A stretch of DNA of 58,596 bases, taken from positions 1 through 58,596 of the forward strand of contig JAABTV010000018.1 of assembly GCA_011389685.1 (NCBI GenBank), written 5' to 3'. Position 1 is the stretch's first letter. Each line of letters begins with the position of its first letter. Source of the stretch: Paracoccaceae bacterium (GTDB taxonomy: Bacteria; Pseudomonadota; Alphaproteobacteria; Rhodobacterales; Rhodobacteraceae). The position numbers and the translations under genes are program-made. The notes below the pieces were generated by a model. That model was not told where the DNA came from and searched no databases. It saw only the letters and a list, made by a program, of their open reading frames with translations. Below, piece after piece: positions 9,211 through 17,424 of this stretch.

Positions 9211-10284
9211 ATGAAACTCACACATATCCTTGCCAGTGCCGCCATGGCGCTTGGCCTTGCCACCGCGGCGGTGGCGCAGGACAAGACCAAGGTCGGCTTT
9301 ATCTATGTCGGGCCCGTCGGCGACGGCGGCTGGACCTATGAGCATGATCAGGCCCGCAAGGCCGTGGTCGAACATTTCGGCGACAAGGTCGAAACCGTCT
9401 ATCAGGAAAGCGTGCCCGAAGGCGCCGACGCCGAACGCGCGATCACCCAGATGGCGCTTCAGGGGGCGGACCTGATCTTCACCACCTCGTTCGGCTACAT
9501 GGACGCAACCATCAACGTGGCCAAGAAATTCCCGGACGTGAAATTCGAACACGCCACCGGCTACAAGACCGCCGAGAATGTCTCGATCTATTCCGCGCGT
9601 TTCTATGAAGGCCGCGCCATTCAGGGCCATATCGCGGGCAAGATGACGGACTCGAACATCGTTGGCTATATCGCCTCCTTCCCGATCCCCGAGGTCATCC
9701 GCGGCATCAACTCGGCCTATATCCACGCCAGGAAAGCCAACCCTGATGTCGAGTTCAAGATCATCTGGGCCTATACATGGTTCGATCCGGCGAAAGAGGC
9801 CGACGCGGCCAAGGTCCTGATCGAACAGGGTGCCGACGTGATCCTGCAACATACCGATTCGACCGCGCCGCTCGCTGCCGCACAGAATGCGGGTGACGTG
9901 ATCGGCTTCGGACAGGCATCCGACATGGCCGAATACAAACCCAGCCCGCGGGTGTCTTCGATCATCGACAACTGGGCCCCCTATTACATCGACCGGGTGC
10001 AGGCCGTGATGGATGGCACCTGGGAAACCAAGGACACGTGGGACGGCATCGGGCCGGGCATGGTCGGCATCGGCGAGATCACCGAGGCGGTTCCGGAAGA
10101 TGTGAAAGCCGAGGCGCTGGCGCTGAAAGAGGCGATCGCCAATGGCGAATACCACCCCTTCACCGGCCCGCTGAACAAGCAGGACGGCACGCCCTGGCTT
10201 GCCGAAGGCGAAGTGGCCGATGACGGCACGCTGCTGGGCATGGATTTCTATGTCGAAGGGCTCACGGGCGAGATTCCGCAGTAA
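9211..10284 (+). CDS. BMP-family periplasmic substrate-binding protein
   Basis: A 357-residue binding protein with a classic signal peptide (residues 1-22, ending AAVAQ) and the BMP/PnrA fold. The motif VGPVGDGGWTYEHDQARK near the mature N-terminus is typical of family members that bind purine nucleosides or related ligands. ATG 9211 follows an AGAGGGAG ribosome site. It is the last gene of the importer operon, 46 bp after permease 2, and is followed by an intrinsic terminator. No enzyme gene beside it hints at the ligand. Confidence 0.94.
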   Translation: MKLTHILASAAMALGLATAAVAQDKTKVGFIYVGPVGDGGWTYEHDQARKAVVEHFGDKVETVYQESVPEGADAERAITQMALQGADLIFTTSFGYMDATINVAKKFPDVKFEHATGYKTAENVSIYSARFYEGRAIQGHIAGKMTDSNIVGYIASFPIPEVIRGINSAYIHARKANPDVEFKIIWAYTWFDPAKEADAAKVLIEQGADVILQHTDSTAPLAAAQNAGDVIGFGQASDMAEYKPSPRVSSIIDNWAPYYIDRVQAVMDGTWETKDTWDGIGPGMVGIGEITEAVPEDVKAEALALKEAIANGEYHPFTGPLNKQDGTPWLAEGEVADDGTLLGMDFYVEGLTGEIPQ

Positions 10285-10363
10285 ACGGGTTCTCCCTGAC
10301 GACTGGCGAAACGGCCCCGCCGACGCGCGACGCAATCCGCGCGGCGGGGTCCGGATCCGCCCT

Positions 10364-10388
10364 GAGGCCGCCTTCGGGTGGCCTCTTT
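10364..10388 (+). terminator. Intrinsic terminator with UUCG tetraloop
   Basis: A nine-pair stem (GAGGCCGCC with GGTGGCCTC, one G-U pair) closed by a C-UUCG-G loop and followed by TTT. It lies 80 bp after the BMP binding-protein stop and ends the plus-strand importer operon before the convergent phosphomannomutase gene. Confidence 0.75.
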
Positions 10389-10398
10389 CATATCAGGG

Positions 10399-11895
10399 TC
10401 AAATCATCTGATCGTAGGCCCCGACGCCGGGTTCAGAGCGGATCACCGTGTCGATATCCTGAAAGATCGCGCGCATTTCCTGTTCGGATTGCGCGCTTTC
10501 ACAGACCACGACGAGGTTGGGCGTGTTGGAGGACGCACGCACAAGGCCCCATGAGCCGTTGTCGAGGATGACGCGGGCGCCATTGACGGTGACCACCTCC
10601 TTGATGGGGCGACCGGCGATGGTCTCGCCCGCCTTGTGCTTGGCGACGAGCCTGTCGACCAGCCGGGCCAGGATGTCGTATTTCTCGGTATCCGCGGCGT
10701 GGGGCGACATGGTCGGGGTGGCCCATGTGCGCGGCAGGGCGCGGCGCAGGTCGGACATGGATTTGTCGGGGTTGCGGTCCATCAGCTTGCAGATCTCGAC
10801 CGCGACGCGCAGCCCGCAATCATAGCCGCGCCCGATCGGTTCGGCGAGGAAGTAGTGGCCCGATTTCTCGAACCCCGCCAGCGCGCCGATCTCCTTGACC
10901 CTGCGTTTCATGTGGGAATGGCCGGTTTTCCAGTAATCGGCCTTGGCGCCGTTCTTGAGCAGTTCGGGGTCGGAGGCGAACAGCCCGGTGGATTTCACAT
11001 CGGCCACGAAGGTCGCGCCGGGGTAGAGCTTGGAGAGATCGCGCGCCATGATCACGCCGACCTTGTCGGCAAAGATCTCCTCGCCCTCGTCATCGACCAC
11101 GCCGCAGCGGTCGCCGTCGCCGTCAAAGCCCAGCGCGAAATCCGCACCAGAGGCTTTGACCGAGGCCGCCATGTCGTGCAGCATTTCCATCGCTTCGGGG
11201 TTGGGGTTGTAGTGCGGGAAGGTGTAATCGAGCCGGTTGTGCGAGGGGATCACCTCGACGCCCAGTCGCTCGAACAGTTCGGGGGCAAAGGCGCTGGCGG
11301 TGCCGTTGCCAGTGGCGCAGACGACGCGCAGCTTGCGACTCATGCGGAAATCGCCCACGAGATCGTCGAGATAGGCCTCTTTCACACCGGAAACGAATTC
11401 GTAGGTGCCGCCGGGGGCGGGCTGGCCCTGGCCTTCAAGCACGATATCGCGCAGCTCTGCCATCTCGTCGGGGCCGTGGGTGAGCGGGCGCTCGAACCCC
11501 ATCTTGACGCCGGTCCAGCCGTTGGGGTTATGGCTGGCGGTGACCATGGCGACGGCGGGCGCGTCGAGGTGGAACTGTGCGAAATAGGCCATCGGGCTGA
11601 GGGCGGGGCCGATATCCTTGACCGCGATGCCCGCCTGCATCAGCCCGAGGATGAGCGCATTCTTGATCGACAGCGAATAGTCGCGGTAATCGTTGCCGAC
11701 GGCGATCAAGGGTGCGATGCCACGGCGGCGCATGTGTGTGCCGAGCCCCAGGCCAAGTGCGGTCATGCCGGGCAGGTTGATCTCGTCGGGGTATTTCCAG
11801 CGCGCATCGTATTCGCGAAACCCCGTGGGCTTGATCATCGGGTCGCGCAGGAATTCCCACGTGTTCGGGGTCACGTCGCTCAAGGGTCTGGTCAT
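10399..11895 (-). CDS. Phosphomannomutase/phosphoglucomutase
   Basis: A 498-residue alpha-D-phosphohexomutase interconverting hexose 6- and 1-phosphates for nucleotide-sugar synthesis. It has the phosphoserine loop TASHNP, the metal-binding loop DGDGDRCG, the sugar-binding EKSGHYF and the phosphate-binding RASSNTPNLVV, in the normal order. The sugar loop reads EKSGH where many relatives have GEMSGH. It sits 18 bp after kdsA in the capsule block, which suggests a role in supplying mannose or glucose precursors for surface polysaccharide. It belongs to the same family as AlgC/ManB; the substrate preference is not readable. Confidence 0.93.
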   Translation of the reverse strand: MTRPLSDVTPNTWEFLRDPMIKPTGFREYDARWKYPDEINLPGMTALGLGLGTHMRRRGIAPLIAVGNDYRDYSLSIKNALILGLMQAGIAVKDIGPALSPMAYFAQFHLDAPAVAMVTASHNPNGWTGVKMGFERPLTHGPDEMAELRDIVLEGQGQPAPGGTYEFVSGVKEAYLDDLVGDFRMSRKLRVVCATGNGTASAFAPELFERLGVEVIPSHNRLDYTFPHYNPNPEAMEMLHDMAASVKASGADFALGFDGDGDRCGVVDDEGEEIFADKVGVIMARDLSKLYPGATFVADVKSTGLFASDPELLKNGAKADYWKTGHSHMKRRVKEIGALAGFEKSGHYFLAEPIGRGYDCGLRVAVEICKLMDRNPDKSMSDLRRALPRTWATPTMSPHAADTEKYDILARLVDRLVAKHKAGETIAGRPIKEVVTVNGARVILDNGSWGLVRASSNTPNLVVVCESAQSEQEMRAIFQDIDTVIRSEPGVGAYDQMI

Positions 11896-11913
11896 GATGA
11901 AAAACTCGTCTGT

Positions 11914-12747
11914 TCAGATCGTGATCGGGTCGGCCTTGGCCAGCCGGTCGAATGCCATGAGGGAGTGCACCAGCCCCTCCATCGCGTCAAGCGGGATCAT
12001 GTTGGGCCCGTCCGAGGGGGCGGTATCCGGGTCCTGATGGGTTTCGATGAAGACGGCGGCAACCCCAAGCGCGACGGCGGCGCGGGCCATGACCGGGGCG
12101 AATTCGCGCTGCCCGCCCGAGGCCCCGCCCAGCCCGCCGGGCTGTTGCACGGAATGGGTGGCGTCCATCACCACCGGATAGCCAAGACGCGCCATCTGCG
12201 GCAAGGCGCGCATGTCGGCGACAAGGGTGTTGTAGCCGAACGAGGTGCCGCGCTCGGTCAGCATGAGCCGCGTGTTGCCGGTGGATTCGATCTTGGACAC
12301 CACGTTCGCCATGTCCCATGGCGCAAGAAACTGACCCTTCTTCACGTTGATCGCCGCGCCGGTCCGCCCGGCCGCGATCAGGAGGTCGGTCTGACGGCAG
12401 AGGAAGGCGGGGATTTGCAGCACATCGGCCACATCGGCCACGGGGGCGCATTGATCGGGCAGATGCACATCGGTGAGAACGGGAACGTCCAGTGCCTGTT
12501 TCACCGCGGCGATGAGCTCGAGTCCCTCTTCGAGCCCCAGCCCGCGCTGGCCCGAGAGCGCGCTGCGGTTGGCCTTGTCGAAACTGCCCTTGAAGATGAA
12601 GCCCGCGCCCGCATCGGCGCAAATCTCTTTCATGCGCCCGGCGATCATCAGGGCATGGTCCACGCTTTCGAACTGGCACGGACCGGCGATCACGGTGAGC
12701 GGCAGGTCATTACCCAGCGTGAGCGGGCCGAGAGCGACGTGTTTCAT
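11914..12747 (-). CDS. kdsA: 3-deoxy-8-phosphooctulonate synthase (Kdo-8-P synthase)
   Basis: A 277-residue enzyme condensing phosphoenolpyruvate with arabinose 5-phosphate to Kdo-8-phosphate. Visible blocks are AGPCQFES (21-28), FKGSFDKANR, PAFLCRQTDLL, NVKKGQFLAP, TERGTSFGYN and the GASGGQ region. Cys24 in the GPC motif marks the metal-dependent class; the E. coli enzyme has Asn there and needs no metal. It starts one base after the KpsE-like gene ends and is likely cotranscribed with it. The Kdo could serve lipid A core or the Kdo linker of an ABC-exported capsule; the context favours the capsule or both. Confidence 0.96.
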   Translation of the reverse strand: MKHVALGPLTLGNDLPLTVIAGPCQFESVDHALMIAGRMKEICADAGAGFIFKGSFDKANRSALSGQRGLGLEEGLELIAAVKQALDVPVLTDVHLPDQCAPVADVADVLQIPAFLCRQTDLLIAAGRTGAAINVKKGQFLAPWDMANVVSKIESTGNTRLMLTERGTSFGYNTLVADMRALPQMARLGYPVVMDATHSVQQPGGLGGASGGQREFAPVMARAAVALGVAAVFIETHQDPDTAPSDGPNMIPLDAMEGLVHSLMAFDRLAKADPITI

Positions 12748-12748
12748 G

Positions 12749-14485
12749 TCAGGACGAGACCTGTTCGCGCAGGATCGACGACGTGAGCGACACCATGAGA
12801 TAGATGCCCGCGAAGATCAGGAAGGCCAGCAGCGTGTTCTCGAAGGCGCGCGGATAGGCGGGGGCATCGGCGGCGATGGGCCGCACCGGCACGGTGAGAT
12901 AGCGCACCTGCCGATTGGCTTCGAGCGCGGTCTGTTTCTCGTTCTGCAGGGCTGATTGCAGGAACAGGTCAGCGGTGGCGAGATCGGCCTTGGCCATCTC
13001 GATCCGGGCGGCACGGGCGGCGAGCGAATCGTTGCCGGACTGCGCCTGGGACATGTCGGAATTGAGCCGCTCCAGCAGGTTTTCAAGCCGCCTGATGTCA
13101 CCCTTCGTGCCATCGACCTTGGCGCGGTTGGGGCGCGCATTGTCGAGCAGCGCCTGAAGCTGGAGCTGCTTTTCCTGCAGCTGGATCTCGTATTGGCCGA
13201 TCTGCTGGCGCAGCATGGCGAGCTGTTCGGTCGGATCGACGCCTTGCGTTTCCTGAAGCTTCACCAGGGCCTCCTGGGCTTCGCGGCGTTCGGCCTTGGC
13301 CTTCTGAAGGCTCTCGCTGGCCGAGCGCATCGCATCGTCTCGTTTCTGGCGCGACAGCTCGTCGACCCGTTCCTCGGCAAAGGTGATGAGATGCGACGCG
13401 AAATCGGCGGAGGTCTTCGGATCGGCAGCGATCACCTCCATCCGGACGACCCCTTCGGTGGGATCATAGCCGATCTTGATGTTCTTCTTGTAGAGCTTGT
13501 AAGCCTTCTCATTGGAGGCATCGGGAGAGAGCCGCTGGATCGGGTCGATCCAGTCCTGCGAAAAATGCGCCTTGTACCCCATTTCGGAATCGAGCCGTTG
13601 CATCGCATCCTTGGATTGCAGGTAGGATTGCACCGCGATGCTGTCCTGACTGGTGGCGTATTGCGTGGGCAGGAAGCCGCCAAACCCCGAGCCACCGGCG
13701 CCATCGGCCTGAAGGATCAGGAATTCGGTCTTGGTGGAATACATCGGCGTGGCCATCACGAAATAATACCAGCCCGCAAGGATGGTGGGCAGGAACACGA
13801 AGGCCGCCAGACGGGTGAACAGCAGGCCCAGCCGTTTGCGGCGGCGGCGCGCGATGTCGCGCTGAATGTCCATGATCTCGGCGGCGCGGCGATCGGCGGG
13901 CGAGGTGGTCTCGGTCGAGGGCAGCGTCGTCTTGCCGGGCCGGACGGTCTGGGGCAGGTTGGACTTGATCCCGGCGGGCAGGTTGGCGGTTTCCCCATCC
14001 GAGGGGCCGCCGCCCTTGCCGCCCTCATCGCCCTTGGGAACGACAAGTTCGAGCATGGTGGAGCGCTGAAACGGGTCGATGCCGCGCAGGCGCAGCTGGC
14101 GCACGGCGTCGAAATCTGAAATCGGCGCGATCCCGTGTTTCTGGGCCACGCGGCGGGCCATGCGCAATTGCCGACCGGTCAGCCCCTCCTTGCGGATCGC
14201 GTCGATATCGGTTTCCGCCCGGGTTTCGCGGGCCGATGCAACCTCGCCGGTTTGGGCGCCGGTGCGCGGCGGGCTGTCTTGCTGGGCGGGGTCGAGCGCG
14301 GGTTGGCGCACGAGGGTTTGCGGCGTCACGGCCGCGCGCCGGGCATCGCCCGCCGGTGGCGGGGCTGCGTCACCGGCGCCCTGATCCGGCCCATCCGCAG
14401 GATGCTCCGTCTGTTCCGCCGCCGCGCCCGCGCCCGTGGGCGTGCGCCGAATCCGGAATTTCCTAGCCTTGGGTTTCGTAGTCAT
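12749..14485 (-). CDS. Capsule polysaccharide export inner-membrane protein (KpsE/BexC/CtrB type)
   Basis: A 578-residue polysaccharide co-polymerase/export protein. Two membrane helices (about 219-243 and 550-570) flank a large periplasmic part with long heptad-like helices (about 370-520), the standard KpsE topology. It links the inner-membrane ABC exporter to the outer-membrane channel. Unusual is a cytoplasmic N-terminal extension of about 215 residues: low-complexity Pro/Ala-rich sequence surrounding a folded-looking block (about 94-148, with GLTGRQLRMARRVAQKHGI and LRGIDPF). Classical KpsE lacks this. Its start overlaps the ATPase gene by 23 bp. Confidence 0.88.
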   Translation of the reverse strand: MTTKPKARKFRIRRTPTGAGAAAEQTEHPADGPDQGAGDAAPPPAGDARRAAVTPQTLVRQPALDPAQQDSPPRTGAQTGEVASARETRAETDIDAIRKEGLTGRQLRMARRVAQKHGIAPISDFDAVRQLRLRGIDPFQRSTMLELVVPKGDEGGKGGGPSDGETANLPAGIKSNLPQTVRPGKTTLPSTETTSPADRRAAEIMDIQRDIARRRRKRLGLLFTRLAAFVFLPTILAGWYYFVMATPMYSTKTEFLILQADGAGGSGFGGFLPTQYATSQDSIAVQSYLQSKDAMQRLDSEMGYKAHFSQDWIDPIQRLSPDASNEKAYKLYKKNIKIGYDPTEGVVRMEVIAADPKTSADFASHLITFAEERVDELSRQKRDDAMRSASESLQKAKAERREAQEALVKLQETQGVDPTEQLAMLRQQIGQYEIQLQEKQLQLQALLDNARPNRAKVDGTKGDIRRLENLLERLNSDMSQAQSGNDSLAARAARIEMAKADLATADLFLQSALQNEKQTALEANRQVRYLTVPVRPIAADAPAYPRAFENTLLAFLIFAGIYLMVSLTSSILREQVSS

Positions 14486-15122
14486 AGAGCTGTTTCGCTT
14501 CTTCCAAGGTATCGAACATGTGAAGTTTCCCGCCCATCAGGACGGCCGCGTTGCGCACGAATTTCTCGAGCGTCTCTGGCTGATGGGAGACGATGACGGT
14601 GGTGGTATTCTGCAACCTTTCGCGCAGGATGTCGCCTGCTTTCTTGTTGAACTCGACATCGGTCGAACCGGGCATGCCCTCGTCAATCAGGTAGATGTCG
14701 AAATCGAGCGCCAGCATGAGCGCAAAGGAGAAGCGCGCCCGCATCCCCGAGGAATAGGTGCCGAGCGGTTGCTCGAAATATTCGCCGAGATTGCACAGCC
14801 AGCGGCAGAACGCCTCGACATAATCGGGGTCGAGCCCGTAGAGCCGGGCGATATAGCGGCTGTTCTCGACCGCCGAGACCTTTGACACGACCCCGCCCAT
14901 GAAGCCAAGCGGAAACGAGATGCGCGAGCTGCGCCGGATCGTGCCCTCGTCGGGTTTTTCAAGCCCGGCCATCATGTTGATCAATGTCGTCTTGCCGGTG
15001 CCGTTGGGAGCGAGAATGCCGAGCGAATTGCCAAGCTCGACCCGGAAGGACACCTGTTCGAGGATCACTTTCCTCTGGGCGCCGGTCCAGAAGGACTTGC
15101 TGACGTTTTCGAACTCGATCAT
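14463..15122 (-). CDS. Capsule polysaccharide ABC exporter ATPase (KpsT/CtrD type)
   Basis: A 219-residue ATPase with Walker A APNGTGKTT (38-46), signature YSSGMRARFSFAL and Walker B IYLIDEGMPG. The short length and the GMRAR signature are typical of the KpsT/BexA/Wzt-like capsule exporters. ATG 15122 follows a GGAG ribosome site. The matching permease (KpsM/BexB) is not adjacent and is not in this window, so it must lie elsewhere. It is the first gene of the block KpsT-KpsE-kdsA-mutase. Confidence 0.92.
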   Translation of the reverse strand: MIEFENVSKSFWTGAQRKVILEQVSFRVELGNSLGILAPNGTGKTTLINMMAGLEKPDEGTIRRSSRISFPLGFMGGVVSKVSAVENSRYIARLYGLDPDYVEAFCRWLCNLGEYFEQPLGTYSSGMRARFSFALMLALDFDIYLIDEGMPGSTDVEFNKKAGDILRERLQNTTTVIVSHQPETLEKFVRNAAVLMGGKLHMFDTLEEAKQLYDYETQG

Positions 15123-15287
15123 ATCCTGCTCCGGCTGTGCGCGGGCCTGCCCCTGTTAACCGGGTTCCGTGAAGGCATGGTTTATTTCCTCCTTCATCGG
15201 CCGCGACCTTTGAGAGGGTTTATACTCAACTTTTTGGCAAAATTAAGCCTAATGCTTGGCGGCATGTCGAATTAACGCACATGTGGA

Positions 15288-15307
15288 CCGGCCCTGTCGC
15301 GGGCCGG
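15288..15307 (-). terminator. Hairpin downstream of the YraQ-like permease
   Basis: CCGGCCC and GGGCCGG pair around a six-base loop, 37-56 bp past the permease stop on the minus strand. There is no T-run after it, so it may stabilise the transcript end or terminate weakly ahead of the capsule operon. Confidence 0.4.
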
Positions 15308-15343
15308 CCCCTTCGTGTCGTCCGGTCTTGTCCTGACCGCGCC

Positions 15344-16372
15344 TCAGGCCAGCGCGGACCAGCCCAGCCCGGCCAGCATCGCGCCCAGCACCGCAAAGCC
15401 CAGATAGGCGGCAAAGACGCGCGGCTTGACCAGCGCCCAGACCGCGATGGCGGCGGGCAGGCTGCTCACCCCGCCGGCGATGACAAAGCTCATCGCGGCA
15501 CCGGGTGCCATGCCCTGTTGCAAGAGCGCGTCGACCAGCGGCACCGCGGCATAACCGTTGAGATAGGCCGGTGCCCCGACGAATGCCCCCAGCAGGATCG
15601 GCTGGATGCCGTCGCCGCCCAGAACACCGGCGATCATGTCGGCCGGCACGTGGCGGATCATCAGCGATTCCAGCACATAGGCCAGTGACAGCCATTTGAG
15701 CAGGAAGACCGCGTTTTGCAGCGCGTTGTCACGGAAGATCGCGCGCCGGTCGGCCTCTTTCCAGAACTGCCAGACGGGTTGGCCGGAAAAGGGTTTCTTG
15801 GCCCCGCAGCAGCCTCCGACCGAGGTCTTTTCGCGCAGCGGGTCGGCAAAGACGGCCGAGGATTTGAACAGCATCGTGCCGAACCCGCCCAGAAGGCCGA
15901 GCGAAACGGCGGCACCGGTCTTGGCCAGCGCGAAATCGAAGCCCAGCGTGCCGGCGGTGATCGAGAACATCGCCGGGTCCATCAGCGGCGAGGCCAGCCA
16001 GAAGGCCATGACCGCCGAGAGCGGCGCGCCGACGGCCAGAAGGGCGGCGATGAACGGAATGACCTGGCACGAGCAGAACGGCGAGAGCCCGCCAAACAGC
16101 GCGGCCAGCAGGATCATGCGCACCTCGCGCCCCTGGAAGGCGCGGGCCAGAAGGCTTTCGGCTCCGGTGGCCTTGAGCCAGCCGATGGCCAGCACCGCGA
16201 ACAGGATATAGGGCGCGGTGCGGCTCAGCGCCCCGATGGCGAAATCGAGCGTGGGCAGGAATTGCGCCCGCTCGAACACGGCCACGGCCAGCAGGATCAG
16301 CCCCAGCGCGATCCAGGCCCAATCGGGCCGCAGGCGGGACAGGCGTTGCGGAATGAGGGATGTGTCAACCAT
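15344..16372 (-). CDS. YraQ/DUF318 (ArsP-like) permease
   Basis: A 342-residue membrane protein with about eight to ten helices and the family hallmark PFCSC (98-102) inside a helix. A cytoplasmic loop near residues 184-190 adds a GGCCGAKK cysteine pair. Characterised ArsP members export trivalent methyl- and aryl-arsenicals; other YraQ proteins are uncharacterised. It follows an ArsR-family regulator by 3 bp, which supports a metal- or metalloid-inducible efflux role. The exact substrate is inference. Confidence 0.85.
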   Translation of the reverse strand: MVDTSLIPQRLSRLRPDWAWIALGLILLAVAVFERAQFLPTLDFAIGALSRTAPYILFAVLAIGWLKATGAESLLARAFQGREVRMILLAALFGGLSPFCSCQVIPFIAALLAVGAPLSAVMAFWLASPLMDPAMFSITAGTLGFDFALAKTGAAVSLGLLGGFGTMLFKSSAVFADPLREKTSVGGCCGAKKPFSGQPVWQFWKEADRRAIFRDNALQNAVFLLKWLSLAYVLESLMIRHVPADMIAGVLGGDGIQPILLGAFVGAPAYLNGYAAVPLVDALLQQGMAPGAAMSFVIAGGVSSLPAAIAVWALVKPRVFAAYLGFAVLGAMLAGLGWSALA

Positions 16373-16375
16373 GGG

Positions 16376-16738
16376 TCAGGTATCCTTGGGATCGGTGTTA
16401 GAGGCGGGCTGCGTGCCCTCGTCGGGCGCATCGACGCAGCATTGTCGGGTCAGGAAATCGCCGAGCGCGCGCAACTCGTCATAGGCGACGGCGGCGCATA
16501 TGATCTGTCGCCCCTGCCGCTTTTGCGTGACAAGCCCGGCCTGCGCCAGCGTCTTCATGTGGTGGGTGAGGGTCGAACCGGTCACGCCCGAGCGTTCGCC
16601 CAGCGTGCCGATGGTCAGCCCTTCCGGCCCGGCGCGCACGAGGGTGCGCAGCACGCCGAGCCGCTGTTCACTGCCCAGCGCCGCGAAGGTCGAGGCCGCC
16701 TGGACAAGGTCGAGATCTGTGGTGTCTGAGTGTTTCAT
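16376..16738 (-). CDS. ArsR/SmtB-family transcriptional regulator
   Basis: A 120-residue winged-helix protein. The HTH spans about residues 27-75, with the recognition region SGVTGSTLTHHMKTLAQAGLV. Two adjacent Cys near the C-terminus (QCC followed by Val-Asp-Ala) are candidate metalloid ligands; the classic ELCVCDL motif of ArsR is absent. It probably represses itself and the downstream permease. The 10-bp palindrome ATTCTAGAAT lies immediately upstream of its start. Confidence 0.88.
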   Translation of the reverse strand: MKHSDTTDLDLVQAASTFAALGSEQRLGVLRTLVRAGPEGLTIGTLGERSGVTGSTLTHHMKTLAQAGLVTQKRQGRQIICAAVAYDELRALGDFLTRQCCVDAPDEGTQPASNTDPKDT

Positions 16739-16739
16739 G

Positions 16740-16797
16740 ATTCTAGAATTATCGAAGCGTTTGCGGCCTGTCCATAATTATTTCCATGAATATCGAA
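16740..16797 (-). promoter_or_regulatory. Candidate arsR promoter and operator
   Basis: The palindrome ATTCTAGAAT (16740-16749) sits just upstream of the arsR start. Near-copies of GAAT(T)ATCGAA occur at 16746-16756 and 16788-16797, about 42 bp apart. On the minus strand TGGACA, 17 bp and TAATTC could be the -35 and -10, which would put the palindrome over the transcription start. This is inference from pattern only. Confidence 0.4.
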
Positions 16798-16836
16798 ATG
16801 TTTGATGCGACCACTCTTTCAGGTAATCTGCGGGGA

Positions 16837-17424
16837 ATGGAAGATCTGGCTTCTGAAATAAGGGCTTGCCGGTTGTGCGCCGAGGCGTTCGCGGCGACCG
16901 CAACCGGCCATTCACCGCGCCCGGTGGCGTGGTTCGCGCCCGGTGCGCGGCTGCTGATCGCCGGGCAGGCACCGGGCATGCGGGTGCACGAATCGGGCCT
17001 GCCCTTCGATGACCCCTCGGGCGAGCGGCTGCGTGACTGGATGGGGATCGGGCGCGACATCTTTTATGACAGGAACCGGATCGCGATCGTGCCGATGGCC
17101 TTCTGTTTTCCGGGGTATGACGCGCGCGGCAGCGACCTGCCGCCACCCGCAATCTGCGCGCGGACATGGCACCCGCAAGTCATGCAGGCGCTGTCCGATA
17201 TACGCCTGACGCTGCTGGTGGGCGGACATTCGCAACGCTGGCATCTGGGCACCCGCGCGGGCGTGACCGAGAGGGTGCGTGGCTGGCGCGATCATGCGCC
17301 GCGGGTTTTTCCCTTGCCGCATCCATCGTGGCGCAATACCGGGTGGCTGAAGAAAAACCCTTGGTACGAAGAGGAGCTTCTGCCGGTGCTGCGCGACGAG
17401 ATAGCAAAGGTTCTGGACCTGTGA
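16837..17424 (+). CDS. Uracil-DNA glycosylase family protein
   Basis: A 195-residue member of the UDG superfamily (COG1573-like). It has CRLC near the N-terminus, GQAPGMRVHESGLPFDDPSG (43-62) as the uracil-pocket motif and PLPHPSWRN as the second catalytic motif. The single CxxC and the missing other cluster cysteines mean it is not a clear Fe-S family 4/5 enzyme. I chose ATG 16837 because codons between the alternative ATG 16786 and 16837 are AT-rich and lie over the arsR promoter; start choice is uncertain. It overlaps the SseB-like gene by 4 bp (GTGA). Confidence 0.8.
   Translation: MEDLASEIRACRLCAEAFAATATGHSPRPVAWFAPGARLLIAGQAPGMRVHESGLPFDDPSGERLRDWMGIGRDIFYDRNRIAIVPMAFCFPGYDARGSDLPPPAICARTWHPQVMQALSDIRLTLLVGGHSQRWHLGTRAGVTERVRGWRDHAPRVFPLPHPSWRNTGWLKKNPWYEEELLPVLRDEIAKVLDL

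Noticed and set aside
10636..12786. Plus-strand open frame (716 codons) opposite the mutase and kdsA
   Set aside because: Antisense shadow; crosses a gene boundary and matches no family.
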